NCBI RefSeq assembly: GCF_030409325.1
Contig: NZ_JAUFPR010000002.1
Span: 186,001-250,000, forward strand
DNA: 64,000 nt
Direction: 5' to 3'
Source of the DNA: Mucilaginibacter aquaedulcis
Lineage (GTDB): Bacteria > Bacteroidota > Bacteroidia > Sphingobacteriales > Sphingobacteriaceae
The notes below the pieces were generated by a model that was not told the origin of the DNA, ran no database searches, and saw nothing but the letters and a program-made list of their open reading frames with translations. This document shows, in pieces, positions 8,649 to 17,299 of the stretch. The position numbers and the translations under genes were made by a program. Numbering within the stretch: position 1 is the stretch's first letter; each line of letters opens with the position of its first letter.

Positions 8649-10007
8649 ATGCACTGGCTAAACCTGTACTTATCATGGTACCAAAAACTAACCACAAAGC
8701 TTAATGAACCGGTAGATGCGGCTTCATTAGCTTTCTTCAGAATTGTTTTTGGTGCCATTATGCTGTTTAGCCAGTTACGTTTTTTATGGAAAGGTTGGGT
8801 ATACCTGCTATACATTAAACCAAAGTTCTTTTTCAAATACTGGGGTTTTTATTGGGTGCAGATTTTACCTGGAAAACTGATCTATTTGCCCTGGATCGGG
8901 ATGATCATCTGTTTGGTGCTCATCATAATAGGTAAATATTACCGGGCGGCTATTATTACGTTCTTTATTTTATTTTCTTATACAGAGCTGCTTGATCTTA
9001 CAAACTATCTGAATCATTATTATCTGATAACACTGTTGTCGTTTATTATGATTTTTTTGCCGATGAATGCCAGTTTTAGTCTGGATGCACACCGTTGGAA
9101 ACAGCCCGTAATAATACCCCGGTGGACACTGACAATTTTACGTGCCCAGGTAGGCTTGGTTTACTTTTTTGCAGGCATATCTAAAATAAAGTATGATTGG
9201 TTAATTCGTGCCGAACCTTTAAAAATATGGTTAGGAGCTTGTCAAAATATACCTGTTATGGGTAAATGGCTGTCTATGCCAATCACTGCATATGCATTTA
9301 GTTGGATCGGGATGTTGTTTGATTTAACAGCCCCTTTCCTGTTGCTCAACAAAAAAACTCGACCTTATGAATATGTGCTTATTGTAGTTTTTCACGTAAT
9401 GACCTTATGGCTGTTTTACATTGGTATTTTTCCTTTAGTGATGATGGGGGTAGCATTGGTGTTTTTTTCACCGGAATGGCATCGCCGTATCTTGGATAAA
9501 TATTGCGGAAGGTTGAGTAGCTCAAATAATGATCATACAGAAGTGTTTCTCTTTAAAAATAAAAGAGGATACAAATACCTGTTCGGCGTTTATTTGCTTT
9601 GGCAATGTATTATGCCGCTGCGCTACTTGTTTTACAAAGGCAATGTACTCTGGACAGAACAGGGGTACCGATATTCCTGGAATGTGATGTTGATAGAGAA
9701 AGATGGCTACGTAGAATTTTATGTAAAAGATAAGATTACCGGGGAACGATTTATCGAATACCCCAAAAAACATCTTACGGCTTTGCAAGAGCGGATGATG
9801 AGTACCCAGCCTGATATGATATTACAATATGCCCATTTTTTGGCCGATGGTTACAGGCAAAAGCTCGGTCACCCGGTGGCAGTATATGCAGACGCTTATG
9901 TATCGCTTAATCAAAAGTCTGGTAAAACGTACATCAACCCTAAAACTGATCTGGCTGAGGAAACAGATAGTTTCGCCCCTAAAAAATGGATATTATCCGA
10001 TAATTAA
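8649..10007 (+). CDS. HTTM-domain membrane protein (VKG-carboxylase-like)
   Basis: A multi-pass membrane protein with about eight hydrophobic helices and the horizontally transferred transmembrane (HTTM) domain, which is related to vitamin K-dependent gamma-glutamyl carboxylase. Visible family features are the N-terminal PVDAASLAFFRIVFGAIML segment and LRAQVGLVYFFAGISKIKYDWL in the middle. The C-terminal ~120 residues form a soluble region. It lies between the second imelysin and the TonB receptor, with gaps of 18 and 5 bases, so it belongs to the iron cluster. HTTM genes recur next to imelysin/DHOR genes. The reaction, if any, is unknown; carboxylation of a partner is a guess and not supported here. 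Confidence 0.82.
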   Translation: MHWLNLYLSWYQKLTTKLNEPVDAASLAFFRIVFGAIMLFSQLRFLWKGWVYLLYIKPKFFFKYWGFYWVQILPGKLIYLPWIGMIICLVLIIIGKYYRAAIITFFILFSYTELLDLTNYLNHYYLITLLSFIMIFLPMNASFSLDAHRWKQPVIIPRWTLTILRAQVGLVYFFAGISKIKYDWLIRAEPLKIWLGACQNIPVMGKWLSMPITAYAFSWIGMLFDLTAPFLLLNKKTRPYEYVLIVVFHVMTLWLFYIGIFPLVMMGVALVFFSPEWHRRILDKYCGRLSSSNNDHTEVFLFKNKRGYKYLFGVYLLWQCIMPLRYLFYKGNVLWTEQGYRYSWNVMLIEKDGYVEFYVKDKITGERFIEYPKKHLTALQERMMSTQPDMILQYAHFLADGYRQKLGHPVAVYADAYVSLNQKSGKTYINPKTDLAEETDSFAPKKWILSDN

Positions 10008-10012
10008 GATAT

Positions 10013-12418
10013 ATGTTTAAAAAAATTACACTCTTATTTTTTGTACTTCTTTTTGCTATTGCAGTAAAAGCGCAACTGGTTAATGTTTCAGGTTATGTTA
10101 AGGATGCAACCACACATGAGGGTATTGCTTATGCCAATATTTCGCTTTCAAAGAACGCTCTTTACACTTGCGATATCACCGGCCATTTTAGTTTTAAAAC
10201 AGCTACAGGGAAATATCAAATTACTATTAAAGCAGCCGGATACGAACCTCAAAAACTCGATCTTGAAGTTACCGGTGATATCAGTAACCAGGTGTTTGAA
10301 CTGATATTATCTACCCGTCAGCTGCAAACAGTTAATGTAAAAGGGAAGCAGCAACATTTATCGGATGTTCAGCTTTTAACGCAAACGGTAGGTACCACTA
10401 TTTATGCAGGCAAAAAAAATGAATTGATTGATTTGAATAACCTTCCGGTTAACACAGCTATTAACAGTGCCAGGCAGGTATACTCAAAAGTACCGGGGAT
10501 CAACATCATTGAAAATGACGAAGCTGGTGTTCAACTTGGTATTGCAACACGAGGGTTAAACCCAAACCGTACAACAGAATTTAATTCGAGGCAAAATGGA
10601 TATGATATAGCTGCCGATCCAATTGGTTACCCAGAAACTTATTACACCCCGCCAACGGACGCTTTGGATAACATCGAAATTATTCGCGGGGCTGCATCAT
10701 TGCAGTATGGTACCCAATTTGGTGGCTTGCTCAACTTTAAATTTAAACAAGGGCCTGTTAACAAACCCTTTGAACTGGTTAGTAAACAAACAGTGGGTAG
10801 CTATGGCTTTTTTAATTCCTTTAATAGTGTAGGGGGGCAAAGCGGAAAACTGAATTATTGTGCATTTTATAGCTATAAACGCAGCGATGGCTGGCGCGAT
10901 AATACCGGTTTTGATGTACATAATGCTTTTGTATCACTTAAGTATGCTATAACTCCTAAATTAACCCTCGGCTTTGATTATACTTTTATGTACTATCAAT
11001 TGCAGCAGCCTGGAGGATTTACCGACCAGCAATTTAAACAGAATCCACGGCAATCATTCCGAAACCGGAATTGGTTTTCTGCCAACTGGAACATTCCTGC
11101 CCTTACTTTAGATTATGCAATAGACAGCGCCAACTTGCTGACGGTAAAAGCATATGCCCTGCTGGCCGACAGAAAAAATGTGGGCGATCTTGATCCCATA
11201 AATATTGTGGATGATCCTACAAAGCCACGTACTGTTATGAATGATGATTATCGCAACTTTTATACAGAGGCGCGTTTTATACACCACTATAATCTGGTTG
11301 GCAATCTGCGTTCGTCGTTTTTAACCGGAGTTCGTTTTTATCATGGTAATACCCATCGTGTACAAGGCTATAACTATACCGGTGCGGATGCCAATTTCTC
11401 CATAAAAGATGATCGTACGCAATTAAGCTACCATTTTCCGGCCTACAATGCGGCTGCCTTTGCCGAAAATATTTTTCAGCTAACTGATAAGTTTTCCATA
11501 ACGCCGGGAGCCCGGTTTGAATATATCCAGACAAATTCAAATGGATATACTATTGCTGACAGCAGTACTAATGTCAGTACCCCGGGTAATGAAAAACATA
11601 CCCGCAAGTTTGCTTTGCTGGGTGTGGGATTAGACTACAAGGTGACAGAGAAATCAGATGTTTATATGAATTTTTCGCAGAATTATAGTCCAATCAATTT
11701 TGGAGATATTGTTATTTTACAGCCAGGCATGAAGGTAGACCCAAATCTGAAAGATGTAAAGGGTTATAACTTTGACCTTGGTTATCGCGGCCAGTTTATG
11801 AATGCACTTACGTTGGATGTTAGCGGTTATTACCTGCTGTATAAAAACCGCATAGGTTCTTTAGCTCAAACTGATGGCGGGGGCGATGTATATCTCTATG
11901 AAACCAATATCAGCGACTCCCGGAGCGCAGGTGCCGAACTTTTTGGTGAATTGAATATTTGGCACTTGTTACCAACCCACAAGCATAGCGAAAATAAATT
12001 ATCGTTGTTTGCATCGTTGTCTTATACCGATGCAAAATATATTAACGTACCTGACGATAGGAAGCAATTTTACAACAAAAGGGTTGAATATGCACCACAT
12101 TGGATTGGCAGATATGGTGTAGATTTTTTGTTTAAAGATCTCAGCGGTAGTGTACAGTACTCTTATACAGATTCGCAATTTTCTGATGCTACCAACGCCT
12201 TTGCCTCAAATAATGGCAGCATAGGTACCATACCTGCCTATCATACTGTTGATGTTACTGTGGGTTATGCGCTATCAAAAAAATGGAAGATTTCTGTTTC
12301 GGGTAATAACATTACTGACGAAAAATATTTTACAAGGCGTACAACAGGTTTTCCGGGCCCGGGTATAATTCCATCAGAGGGAAGGGCAATTTACGGAACG
12401 CTGCAGTTTAAGTTATAG
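10013..12418 (+). CDS. TonB-dependent receptor (FecA-like)
   Basis: Outer-membrane receptor for a metal chelate, powered by TonB. Order: signal peptide (residues 1-20, ending VKAQ), a carboxypeptidase-regulatory-like beta domain (about 25-105, VSGYVKDATTHEGIAYANI), a plug domain (about 130-245, with SKVPGINIIENDEAGVQLGI and IEIIRGAASLQYGTQFGG), and a beta barrel to the end. At 801 residues it resembles ferric-citrate/siderophore receptors rather than the ~1,000-residue SusC proteins. Its position five bases after the HTTM gene, in a cluster with imelysins and a di-haem protein, supports ferric-iron uptake. The actual ligand cannot be read from the sequence. The convergent RRM gene ends 33 bases downstream. 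Confidence 0.92.
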   Translation: MFKKITLLFFVLLFAIAVKAQLVNVSGYVKDATTHEGIAYANISLSKNALYTCDITGHFSFKTATGKYQITIKAAGYEPQKLDLEVTGDISNQVFELILSTRQLQTVNVKGKQQHLSDVQLLTQTVGTTIYAGKKNELIDLNNLPVNTAINSARQVYSKVPGINIIENDEAGVQLGIATRGLNPNRTTEFNSRQNGYDIAADPIGYPETYYTPPTDALDNIEIIRGAASLQYGTQFGGLLNFKFKQGPVNKPFELVSKQTVGSYGFFNSFNSVGGQSGKLNYCAFYSYKRSDGWRDNTGFDVHNAFVSLKYAITPKLTLGFDYTFMYYQLQQPGGFTDQQFKQNPRQSFRNRNWFSANWNIPALTLDYAIDSANLLTVKAYALLADRKNVGDLDPINIVDDPTKPRTVMNDDYRNFYTEARFIHHYNLVGNLRSSFLTGVRFYHGNTHRVQGYNYTGADANFSIKDDRTQLSYHFPAYNAAAFAENIFQLTDKFSITPGARFEYIQTNSNGYTIADSSTNVSTPGNEKHTRKFALLGVGLDYKVTEKSDVYMNFSQNYSPINFGDIVILQPGMKVDPNLKDVKGYNFDLGYRGQFMNALTLDVSGYYLLYKNRIGSLAQTDGGGDVYLYETNISDSRSAGAELFGELNIWHLLPTHKHSENKLSLFASLSYTDAKYINVPDDRKQFYNKRVEYAPHWIGRYGVDFLFKDLSGSVQYSYTDSQFSDATNAFASNNGSIGTIPAYHTVDVTVGYALSKKWKISVSGNNITDEKYFTRRTTGFPGPGIIPSEGRAIYGTLQFKL

Positions 12419-12451
12419 ATTAACGGAGTATGTTATTTAAAAAAGTTAACG

Positions 12452-12814
12452 TTAAAAATTGCGCCTGGGTCTTTTTTTGCGTGGGGATGAGTTGTCTGAT
12501 CCGGCAGATTCGGCCTGCGGCATGAAGTGTTTTTGAAATGTTTTTTTAACAGGCGCTTGCTGGTCTTTGTTTTTAACATCGGCAAATCGAACGCTAATCT
12601 CCCTGTCATCAATGGTTGCACCATTCATGGCCTCAATAGCACGCTCTGCACCTTGCTGATCAGTCATAGTGATAAAACCATAACATTTGCTTTCACCTGT
12701 ATCTATGTCAGTAATAATAGTTACGGTATTAACCGCACCATAAACACTGAACATTTCTACCAGTTCAATTTCTTCCATATCTTTTGGAAAACCAACAATA
12801 AATAGCTTAGCCAT
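12452..12814 (-). CDS. RNA-binding protein with one RRM domain
   Basis: A 120-residue cytosolic protein with a single RNA recognition motif (about residues 2-80) and a basic, disordered tail (KKTFQKHF...SPRKKRPRRNF). RNP2 is LFIVGF. RNP1 is KCYGFITM, where the usual second-position Gly is Cys; the aromatic positions Tyr and Phe that stack on RNA are present. Such short RRM proteins are common in Bacteroidota and cyanobacteria, where some are cold-induced, and they are thought to bind mRNA. It is convergent with the TonB receptor gene. No operon partner is seen, because the next gene upstream on this strand is 142 bases away. Confidence 0.92.
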   Translation of the reverse strand: MAKLFIVGFPKDMEEIELVEMFSVYGAVNTVTIITDIDTGESKCYGFITMTDQQGAERAIEAMNGATIDDREISVRFADVKNKDQQAPVKKTFQKHFMPQAESAGSDNSSPRKKRPRRNF

Positions 12815-12956
12815 AACGGTGCAAATATACGAATGCTTGATTTATTTTTAACACTTAGAATCAATGCCTTTAATCTTCTTTACAGATTTAGATACACGAC
12901 TTCCAAACAAGTGAAATTTAAAATGGCCCATTTTGACAATTGAGCTAAATACGTGA

Positions 12957-14195
12957 TCAGATTTTGATATATATTTTTTGCTTATACATCCAGTAGAGTA
13001 TCAACCATAATAACATCAAGGTTAAGGTACCGCTTACTAAGGTTGTATAAGCCAGCCCGAATAGCTGATCATAATGCTGTCCAAGATTTACATGAAGGTT
13101 ATCGCTGATGTATTTCCTCAAACCACCATCAGACATTACATAGGCGGCAATTGAATTTGCACCTATCACCGTAAGAAAGAAAAATGGTTTTTTGAAGCCC
13201 TTTACATCAATCAGCCAATAAAAAAAAGCTAAAAAAGCAAAACATATCCCGCCGCTAAATATTACCCAGGCCGGTGTCCAAATTCTTTTAACTATAGGGT
13301 TGATGTTTGTAAGGTGCAGTATTAATCCTATAGCAAGCAAGCTTAGTGCTGAAATGATAAAATATTTTAATTTTTCTTTATCTGTTTGAGCATTTTTTAA
13401 AACCCCACCGGCAAGCAGACCCAAGATCATGGTACCTAAAGTAGGGATAAAACTCAGAGTAGAATAACCGCCACCATTAAACACAAAAGGCTGTGCTCGG
13501 GGGAATAAATTAAGAAACCGGCGATCTGCAGCCCAGGCCAAATTGGTATTTTTATTCCAATGAGCAGCAAAGCCATGCAAATTATGCTCCCAATTTGGTG
13601 AAACTCCGGTCAATGAATAATCGAAGCTGGAACCGGGTAGGGGATAGAGCGCAAAAGCAAGCCAATACCCTACCAAAATCATAATGAGTATGCCTGCCTG
13701 AACTTTCCGAGAGCAAAACCCGATCATCACCAGGAATGTGTAGCCCAAGCCTATTTGAGTAAGCGTATCTTCAAATGTGTAAACGGTTTGCGTTGCACCT
13801 AACGATCTTAAAAAGATTCCGAGCAGAATAAGGATCACCGACCGATAAAGAGCATGGCCGATCAGTGAATTGAATGTGGCTCCTTTTTTTATTCTGGAAG
13901 CAACAGAAAACGGGAGCACCACACCAACCAAAAAGGTAAAAGAAGGCTGAATCATATCGTGAAGACTCAGCCATGTCCACGCAACATGCGATTGGTTGAA
14001 GGCTATAATTTGCCAGATCTTGCTATTAGGCAACGCAGCTGACACGCTCTCAAAAGACAATACTTCGCCCATCATCAGGAGCATGACAAATCCCCGATAG
14101 ATATCTACTGAAGCTATTCTACCGGCAGGTATTTGAGGATTCGTTATTGTTGCAGAGAGAGGCGAGTGTAAAGCGGAAACAGTGCCTGTTTTCAT
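12957..14195 (-). CDS. DUF5009/HGSNAT-like multi-pass membrane protein
   Basis: A 412-residue inner-membrane protein with about ten to eleven hydrophobic helices. It starts with the family signature RIASVDIYRGFVMLLMM, typical of COG4299/DUF5009 proteins related to heparan-alpha-glucosaminide N-acetyltransferase. The early loop HVAWTWLSLHDMIQPSFTF (about residues 71-90) contains the His region conserved in the family. In Bacteroidota these genes lie near glycan-degradation genes and may acetylate amino sugars at the membrane. Here it lies 480 bases beyond the GH2 operon on the same strand, separated by a small gene and a strong terminator, so it is probably a separate unit. The substrate is not known. 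Confidence 0.85.
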   Translation of the reverse strand: MKTGTVSALHSPLSATITNPQIPAGRIASVDIYRGFVMLLMMGEVLSFESVSAALPNSKIWQIIAFNQSHVAWTWLSLHDMIQPSFTFLVGVVLPFSVASRIKKGATFNSLIGHALYRSVILILLGIFLRSLGATQTVYTFEDTLTQIGLGYTFLVMIGFCSRKVQAGILIMILVGYWLAFALYPLPGSSFDYSLTGVSPNWEHNLHGFAAHWNKNTNLAWAADRRFLNLFPRAQPFVFNGGGYSTLSFIPTLGTMILGLLAGGVLKNAQTDKEKLKYFIISALSLLAIGLILHLTNINPIVKRIWTPAWVIFSGGICFAFLAFFYWLIDVKGFKKPFFFLTVIGANSIAAYVMSDGGLRKYISDNLHVNLGQHYDQLFGLAYTTLVSGTLTLMLLWLILYWMYKQKIYIKI

Positions 14196-14254
14196 AATTG
14201 AATTTTGATCAAATAACCTGCTTTTGAATAGGTGTTATCACTTTAACAAAAAGA

Positions 14255-14482
14255 TCAATCTTCATCAGGAGGTGAATCATCATCGCCTAAATAAAGCGTA
14301 AAGGCTGATTCTGATGCATCATAAGATTGTTTCAATAAATCGATAGATGGTTCATCACTATTAGGTGACGGGATTCGCTCTTCGTCCAAACCATTGGAGT
14401 GTATATCTTCCTGGCTTAGTTGGTCTTCTTTGTCATTATCCTCTGAGTCATCGAGAGGAATTTGATCTTCCGGGTTTATCAT
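14255..14482 (-). CDS. small acidic hypothetical protein
   Basis: A 75-residue, strongly acidic, low-complexity protein (about one third Asp/Glu) with no Cys, no signal and no membrane segment. It is probably disordered. Its C-terminus has a short more ordered stretch, SAFTLYLGDDD. It lies 59 bases upstream of the DUF5009 gene on the same strand. I do not recognise a family. The open frame and clean ATG with short spacing support a real gene, but nothing shows its function. Confidence 0.55.
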   Translation of the reverse strand: MINPEDQIPLDDSEDNDKEDQLSQEDIHSNGLDEERIPSPNSDEPSIDLLKQSYDASESAFTLYLGDDDSPPDED

Positions 14483-14550
14483 GATCTGAAAGTTATTTGA
14501 TTAATATTAGTTCCTGGTTTACAGCTACGCTGAGTCAATCTCAATAAGTC

Positions 14551-14610
14551 GAAAAAAAATATCCTATTTTTAACTTGTTACTCAATGTAGAACAATTTAA
14601 AAATAGGATA
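14551..14610 (-). terminator. strong terminator of the SusCD-GH2 operon
   Basis: On the minus strand TATCCTATTTTTAA (from 14610) pairs perfectly with TTAAAAATAGGATA (ending 14560). The loop holds an inner TTGTT/AACAA stem, and a run of eight T follows (14552-14559). It lies 64 bases after the GH2 stop codon, so it ends the polysaccharide operon before the small acidic gene. Confidence 0.82.
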
Positions 14611-14673
14611 AATAAAAGAAATAAAAGCAAAGCTCAACAAAAAGATTGCTTCATATTTATGATGATTAACCGT

Positions 14674-16515
14674 TTATTTTACTAACGATGGATCATACAG
14701 TTTAGTGTTAACTTTTTGCAACTGTTCAACAGGCATTTTGGTAACCTTACGATCATAGGTCATAAAGCCGTTAACCTCGCCTTCAACATCAGTGGTTTGA
14801 GTGTATACCGCTGCAGATAATCCCAATTTAATTAACTCCTGAAGTCTGTCGGTAAACGTGCTGTATCTTTTAAACAGGTCATCAGCATTCTTAAAATTTT
14901 GATATCCCCAGTTTTTATTGGCTTGCCAGGTATGGCCATCAACCGGCCAACCTAAACCACCAAATTCTCCTAAAACCACAGCTTGGGTCTTACCAAATAT
15001 TTCAGGACGCGGCATAGCCGGGTGAGGGTAATTATGCAGATCCACAATATTTCCTGTAGCGTAAAAGTTACCACCGCTTGCGCTGTTTACCAACCTTGAA
15101 GGATCTTTTTTCATAGTCCACTCGGTGATCTCAACAGTTTTAAATTGACCCCAGGCTTCATTAAACGGAGTCCAAACTACAATACAAGGGTAATTATAAA
15201 GTGAATTCATAATGGCATTCCATTCTTTTCTGTAATAACCTTCAGATTCAGGAGTACGTTGCTGATCGGTAGCTTTATCTAGTACGCCCGGACGATTTTC
15301 CCAATGATTGCCCAGATCGCCGCTTGGCATATCCTGCCATAACAACATTCCGTTTTTATCGCAATAAGTATAGTAACGGGCAGGCTCCACCTTAATATGC
15401 TTACGGATCATGTTAAAGCCCATCGCTTTTAACTGATCAATATCAAAGTTCATCGCCTCATCTGTTGGTGGGGTGTATAAGCCATCGGGCCACCAACCCT
15501 GATCAAGAGGGCCATATTCAAATACAAACTTATTGTTCAGTAACATACGTTGTACACCATTAGCATCGGCGCCTAATGATATTTTGCGCATGGCAAAGTA
15601 ACTTTTCACCTCATCAACTGCCTTGTTGTTCCTGATCACAGCCACCTGCAGATCGTACAGGAATGGAGTAGTTGTTGACCACAATTTTTGATCTTTAATA
15701 TCTAAAGTGGCCGTGCCGCCTGCATCTACAATTTTTTCATCAACCTGTTTTTTGCCATCCCATGCAGTAATCTTTAGTTTATCACCGGTTTGAACATTGC
15801 TTACCTCGGCCGAAACAGTAAGTGTATGGTTATCTATGTTGGGAGTTTGTTTAGTTGCATCAATATGAGTTTTAGCCACAGCCTCTAACCAAACCGTTTG
15901 CCAAATGCCGGTAACGGGAGTATACCAGATGCCTTCAGGCTTTTTAACCTGCTTGCCACGAGGCTGCGGGCCATCATCTGTCGGGTCCCAAACGCTAACT
16001 TTTATTTCCTGTTTAGAACCACCTTTTAAATAGGGAGTTATATTAAATGTAAAAGGATCAAAACCACCTTCGTGCACACCCACGCTTTTACCATTGATAA
16101 AAACTTCTGTTCGCCAGTCAACGGCACCAAAATGCAATAACACATCCTTACCTTTTAAGGTCTTGTTTAAGGTAAAGTTGGTTTTGTACCATAACATGCT
16201 GTCTTTTCCAACGGTTTTGCCTACGCCCGACAGTGCCGATTCAACAGCAAAAGGAACTAATATTTCGCCTTCATATTTTGCCGGCCCTGCTGTAGATTTT
16301 GGTACTATAGCATAGTTCCAAATACCATTTAAGTTTTGCCAATCAGGCCTAACCAATTGCGGTCGTGGATATTCAGGAAGCGGTGCTTTAGGGTCAACCT
16401 TTTCAGCCCAGGGAGTAGTGATCTTATCTTTGATCAAATGCCAGCCTGATTGTTGTGCATTAACTGATACAGAAGCTAAAAGTAAAAGGGATAAGCAAAA
16501 GTTAGTTTTTTTCAT
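14674..16515 (-). CDS. GH2 family glycoside hydrolase
   Basis: Secreted family 2 glycoside hydrolase (beta-galactosidase / beta-glucuronidase / beta-mannosidase type), retaining mechanism. Signal peptide residues 1-20 (SVNAQ). Then a jelly-roll sugar-binding domain (about 50-210), an Ig-like domain (about 215-320) and a TIM barrel (about 320-600). The acid/base is probably E453 in PFNEAWGQ and the nucleophile E517 in VLGEFGG. At 613 residues it is one of the short GH2 forms lacking extra C-terminal domains. It is the last gene of a SusC-SusD-DUF3823-GH2 operon and presumably cuts the glycan imported by that pair, at the cell surface or in the periplasm. The sugar specificity is not decided by these motifs. 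Confidence 0.92.
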   Translation of the reverse strand: MKKTNFCLSLLLLASVSVNAQQSGWHLIKDKITTPWAEKVDPKAPLPEYPRPQLVRPDWQNLNGIWNYAIVPKSTAGPAKYEGEILVPFAVESALSGVGKTVGKDSMLWYKTNFTLNKTLKGKDVLLHFGAVDWRTEVFINGKSVGVHEGGFDPFTFNITPYLKGGSKQEIKVSVWDPTDDGPQPRGKQVKKPEGIWYTPVTGIWQTVWLEAVAKTHIDATKQTPNIDNHTLTVSAEVSNVQTGDKLKITAWDGKKQVDEKIVDAGGTATLDIKDQKLWSTTTPFLYDLQVAVIRNNKAVDEVKSYFAMRKISLGADANGVQRMLLNNKFVFEYGPLDQGWWPDGLYTPPTDEAMNFDIDQLKAMGFNMIRKHIKVEPARYYTYCDKNGMLLWQDMPSGDLGNHWENRPGVLDKATDQQRTPESEGYYRKEWNAIMNSLYNYPCIVVWTPFNEAWGQFKTVEITEWTMKKDPSRLVNSASGGNFYATGNIVDLHNYPHPAMPRPEIFGKTQAVVLGEFGGLGWPVDGHTWQANKNWGYQNFKNADDLFKRYSTFTDRLQELIKLGLSAAVYTQTTDVEGEVNGFMTYDRKVTKMPVEQLQKVNTKLYDPSLVK

Positions 16516-16540
16516 AAATAATTAGAATTGTATTTCAATA

Positions 16541-16570
16541 AACAGGGCCATACTAAAGTACGGCCCTGTT
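16541..16570 (-). terminator. intra-operon hairpin between DUF3823 and GH2 genes
   Basis: AACAGGGCC (16541-16549) pairs with GGCCCTGTT (16562-16570), with an inner TAC/GTA pair and a TAAA loop. On the minus strand it is followed by TTTATT, a weak T tract. It may act as a partial terminator or mRNA-stabilising hairpin, lowering or adjusting GH2 relative to SusC/SusD. Confidence 0.55.
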
Positions 16571-16578
16571 AGCTTTTA

Positions 16579-17277
16579 TTAGTAAGTTAATTTTACCAAT
16601 GGAGAAAATATCATATCCTCCACACCGGCTATTTTAACACCCACCCGTGCAAAAACGTAGTTTTGAGTAGGAGATATACCCGGGATATTCGCACTCATGG
16701 TAATATTGCTAAGGCTTGTAATTGCGGAGCCAGCAAGATCAGTAACCGCGATATTATCCCCGCCTGATACGAACTGAGTTTTGTTAATATACAAGCTTAC
16801 TCTTTCAATATCCTTTGCATTGGCATCAGTAATTACTTTTTCTATACTAAAGGTTGCATTCACTTTACCACTGGCTGCAGTAAGGTTGGCATTCCTGATC
16901 ATATAGAATGGAGTAACCTCTATATCCATCGTTTGGTCACCGGTTAGTGCTACGGCTATAGAGTCGCGTTTGCCCGCGGCTATTTCCTTCCACATAAAAG
17001 GCCCCTGGTTCGGCGGAATAGTGAATTTATAATTGCCCTTAAAAAGAAGAGAAGAGTAAGCACCATCCTGACTAAAGGTTTGGCTTATTGGCCCTACTTT
17101 ACCAAAACCAGGCTGATAAAGCTCATAAGGCACCTGGTTGTACTCTACACCAATGGCTTCGCCTTTATAAACCAGCTTACCGGTGAGCTTTAAGGAAGGC
17201 GCATCGTAATTGTCTTTTTTACAACCCGTGGTTGCAATCAAGAGCGCCAGTATCATATGATGAAATTTTATTTTCAT
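16579..17277 (-). CDS. DUF3823 lipoprotein of a SusCD operon
   Basis: A 232-residue surface or periplasmic lipoprotein with lipobox TTGC (Cys19), placed directly behind SusD. The sequence fits DUF3823, a two-domain beta-sandwich family found in Bacteroidota polysaccharide-utilisation operons: an N-terminal carboxypeptidase-regulatory-like half (about 30-130, LTGKLVYKGEAIGVEYNQV) and a C-terminal Ig-like half (about 130-232). It has no catalytic motif. By position it acts like SusE/F proteins, that is, as a glycan-binding lipoprotein; this is inference. It starts 22 bases after the SusD stop. Confidence 0.82.
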   Translation of the reverse strand: MKIKFHHMILALLIATTGCKKDNYDAPSLKLTGKLVYKGEAIGVEYNQVPYELYQPGFGKVGPISQTFSQDGAYSSLLFKGNYKFTIPPNQGPFMWKEIAAGKRDSIAVALTGDQTMDIEVTPFYMIRNANLTAASGKVNATFSIEKVITDANAKDIERVSLYINKTQFVSGGDNIAVTDLAGSAITSLSNITMSANIPGISPTQNYVFARVGVKIAGVEDMIFSPLVKLTY

Positions 17278-17299
17278 GATCGTAATTTATAAATAAAAC

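Noticed and set aside
12822..12829. TATATTTG on the minus strand upstream of the RRM gene
   Set aside because: It would put the transcription start almost on the start codon, with no -33 box, so a promoter call is not supported.
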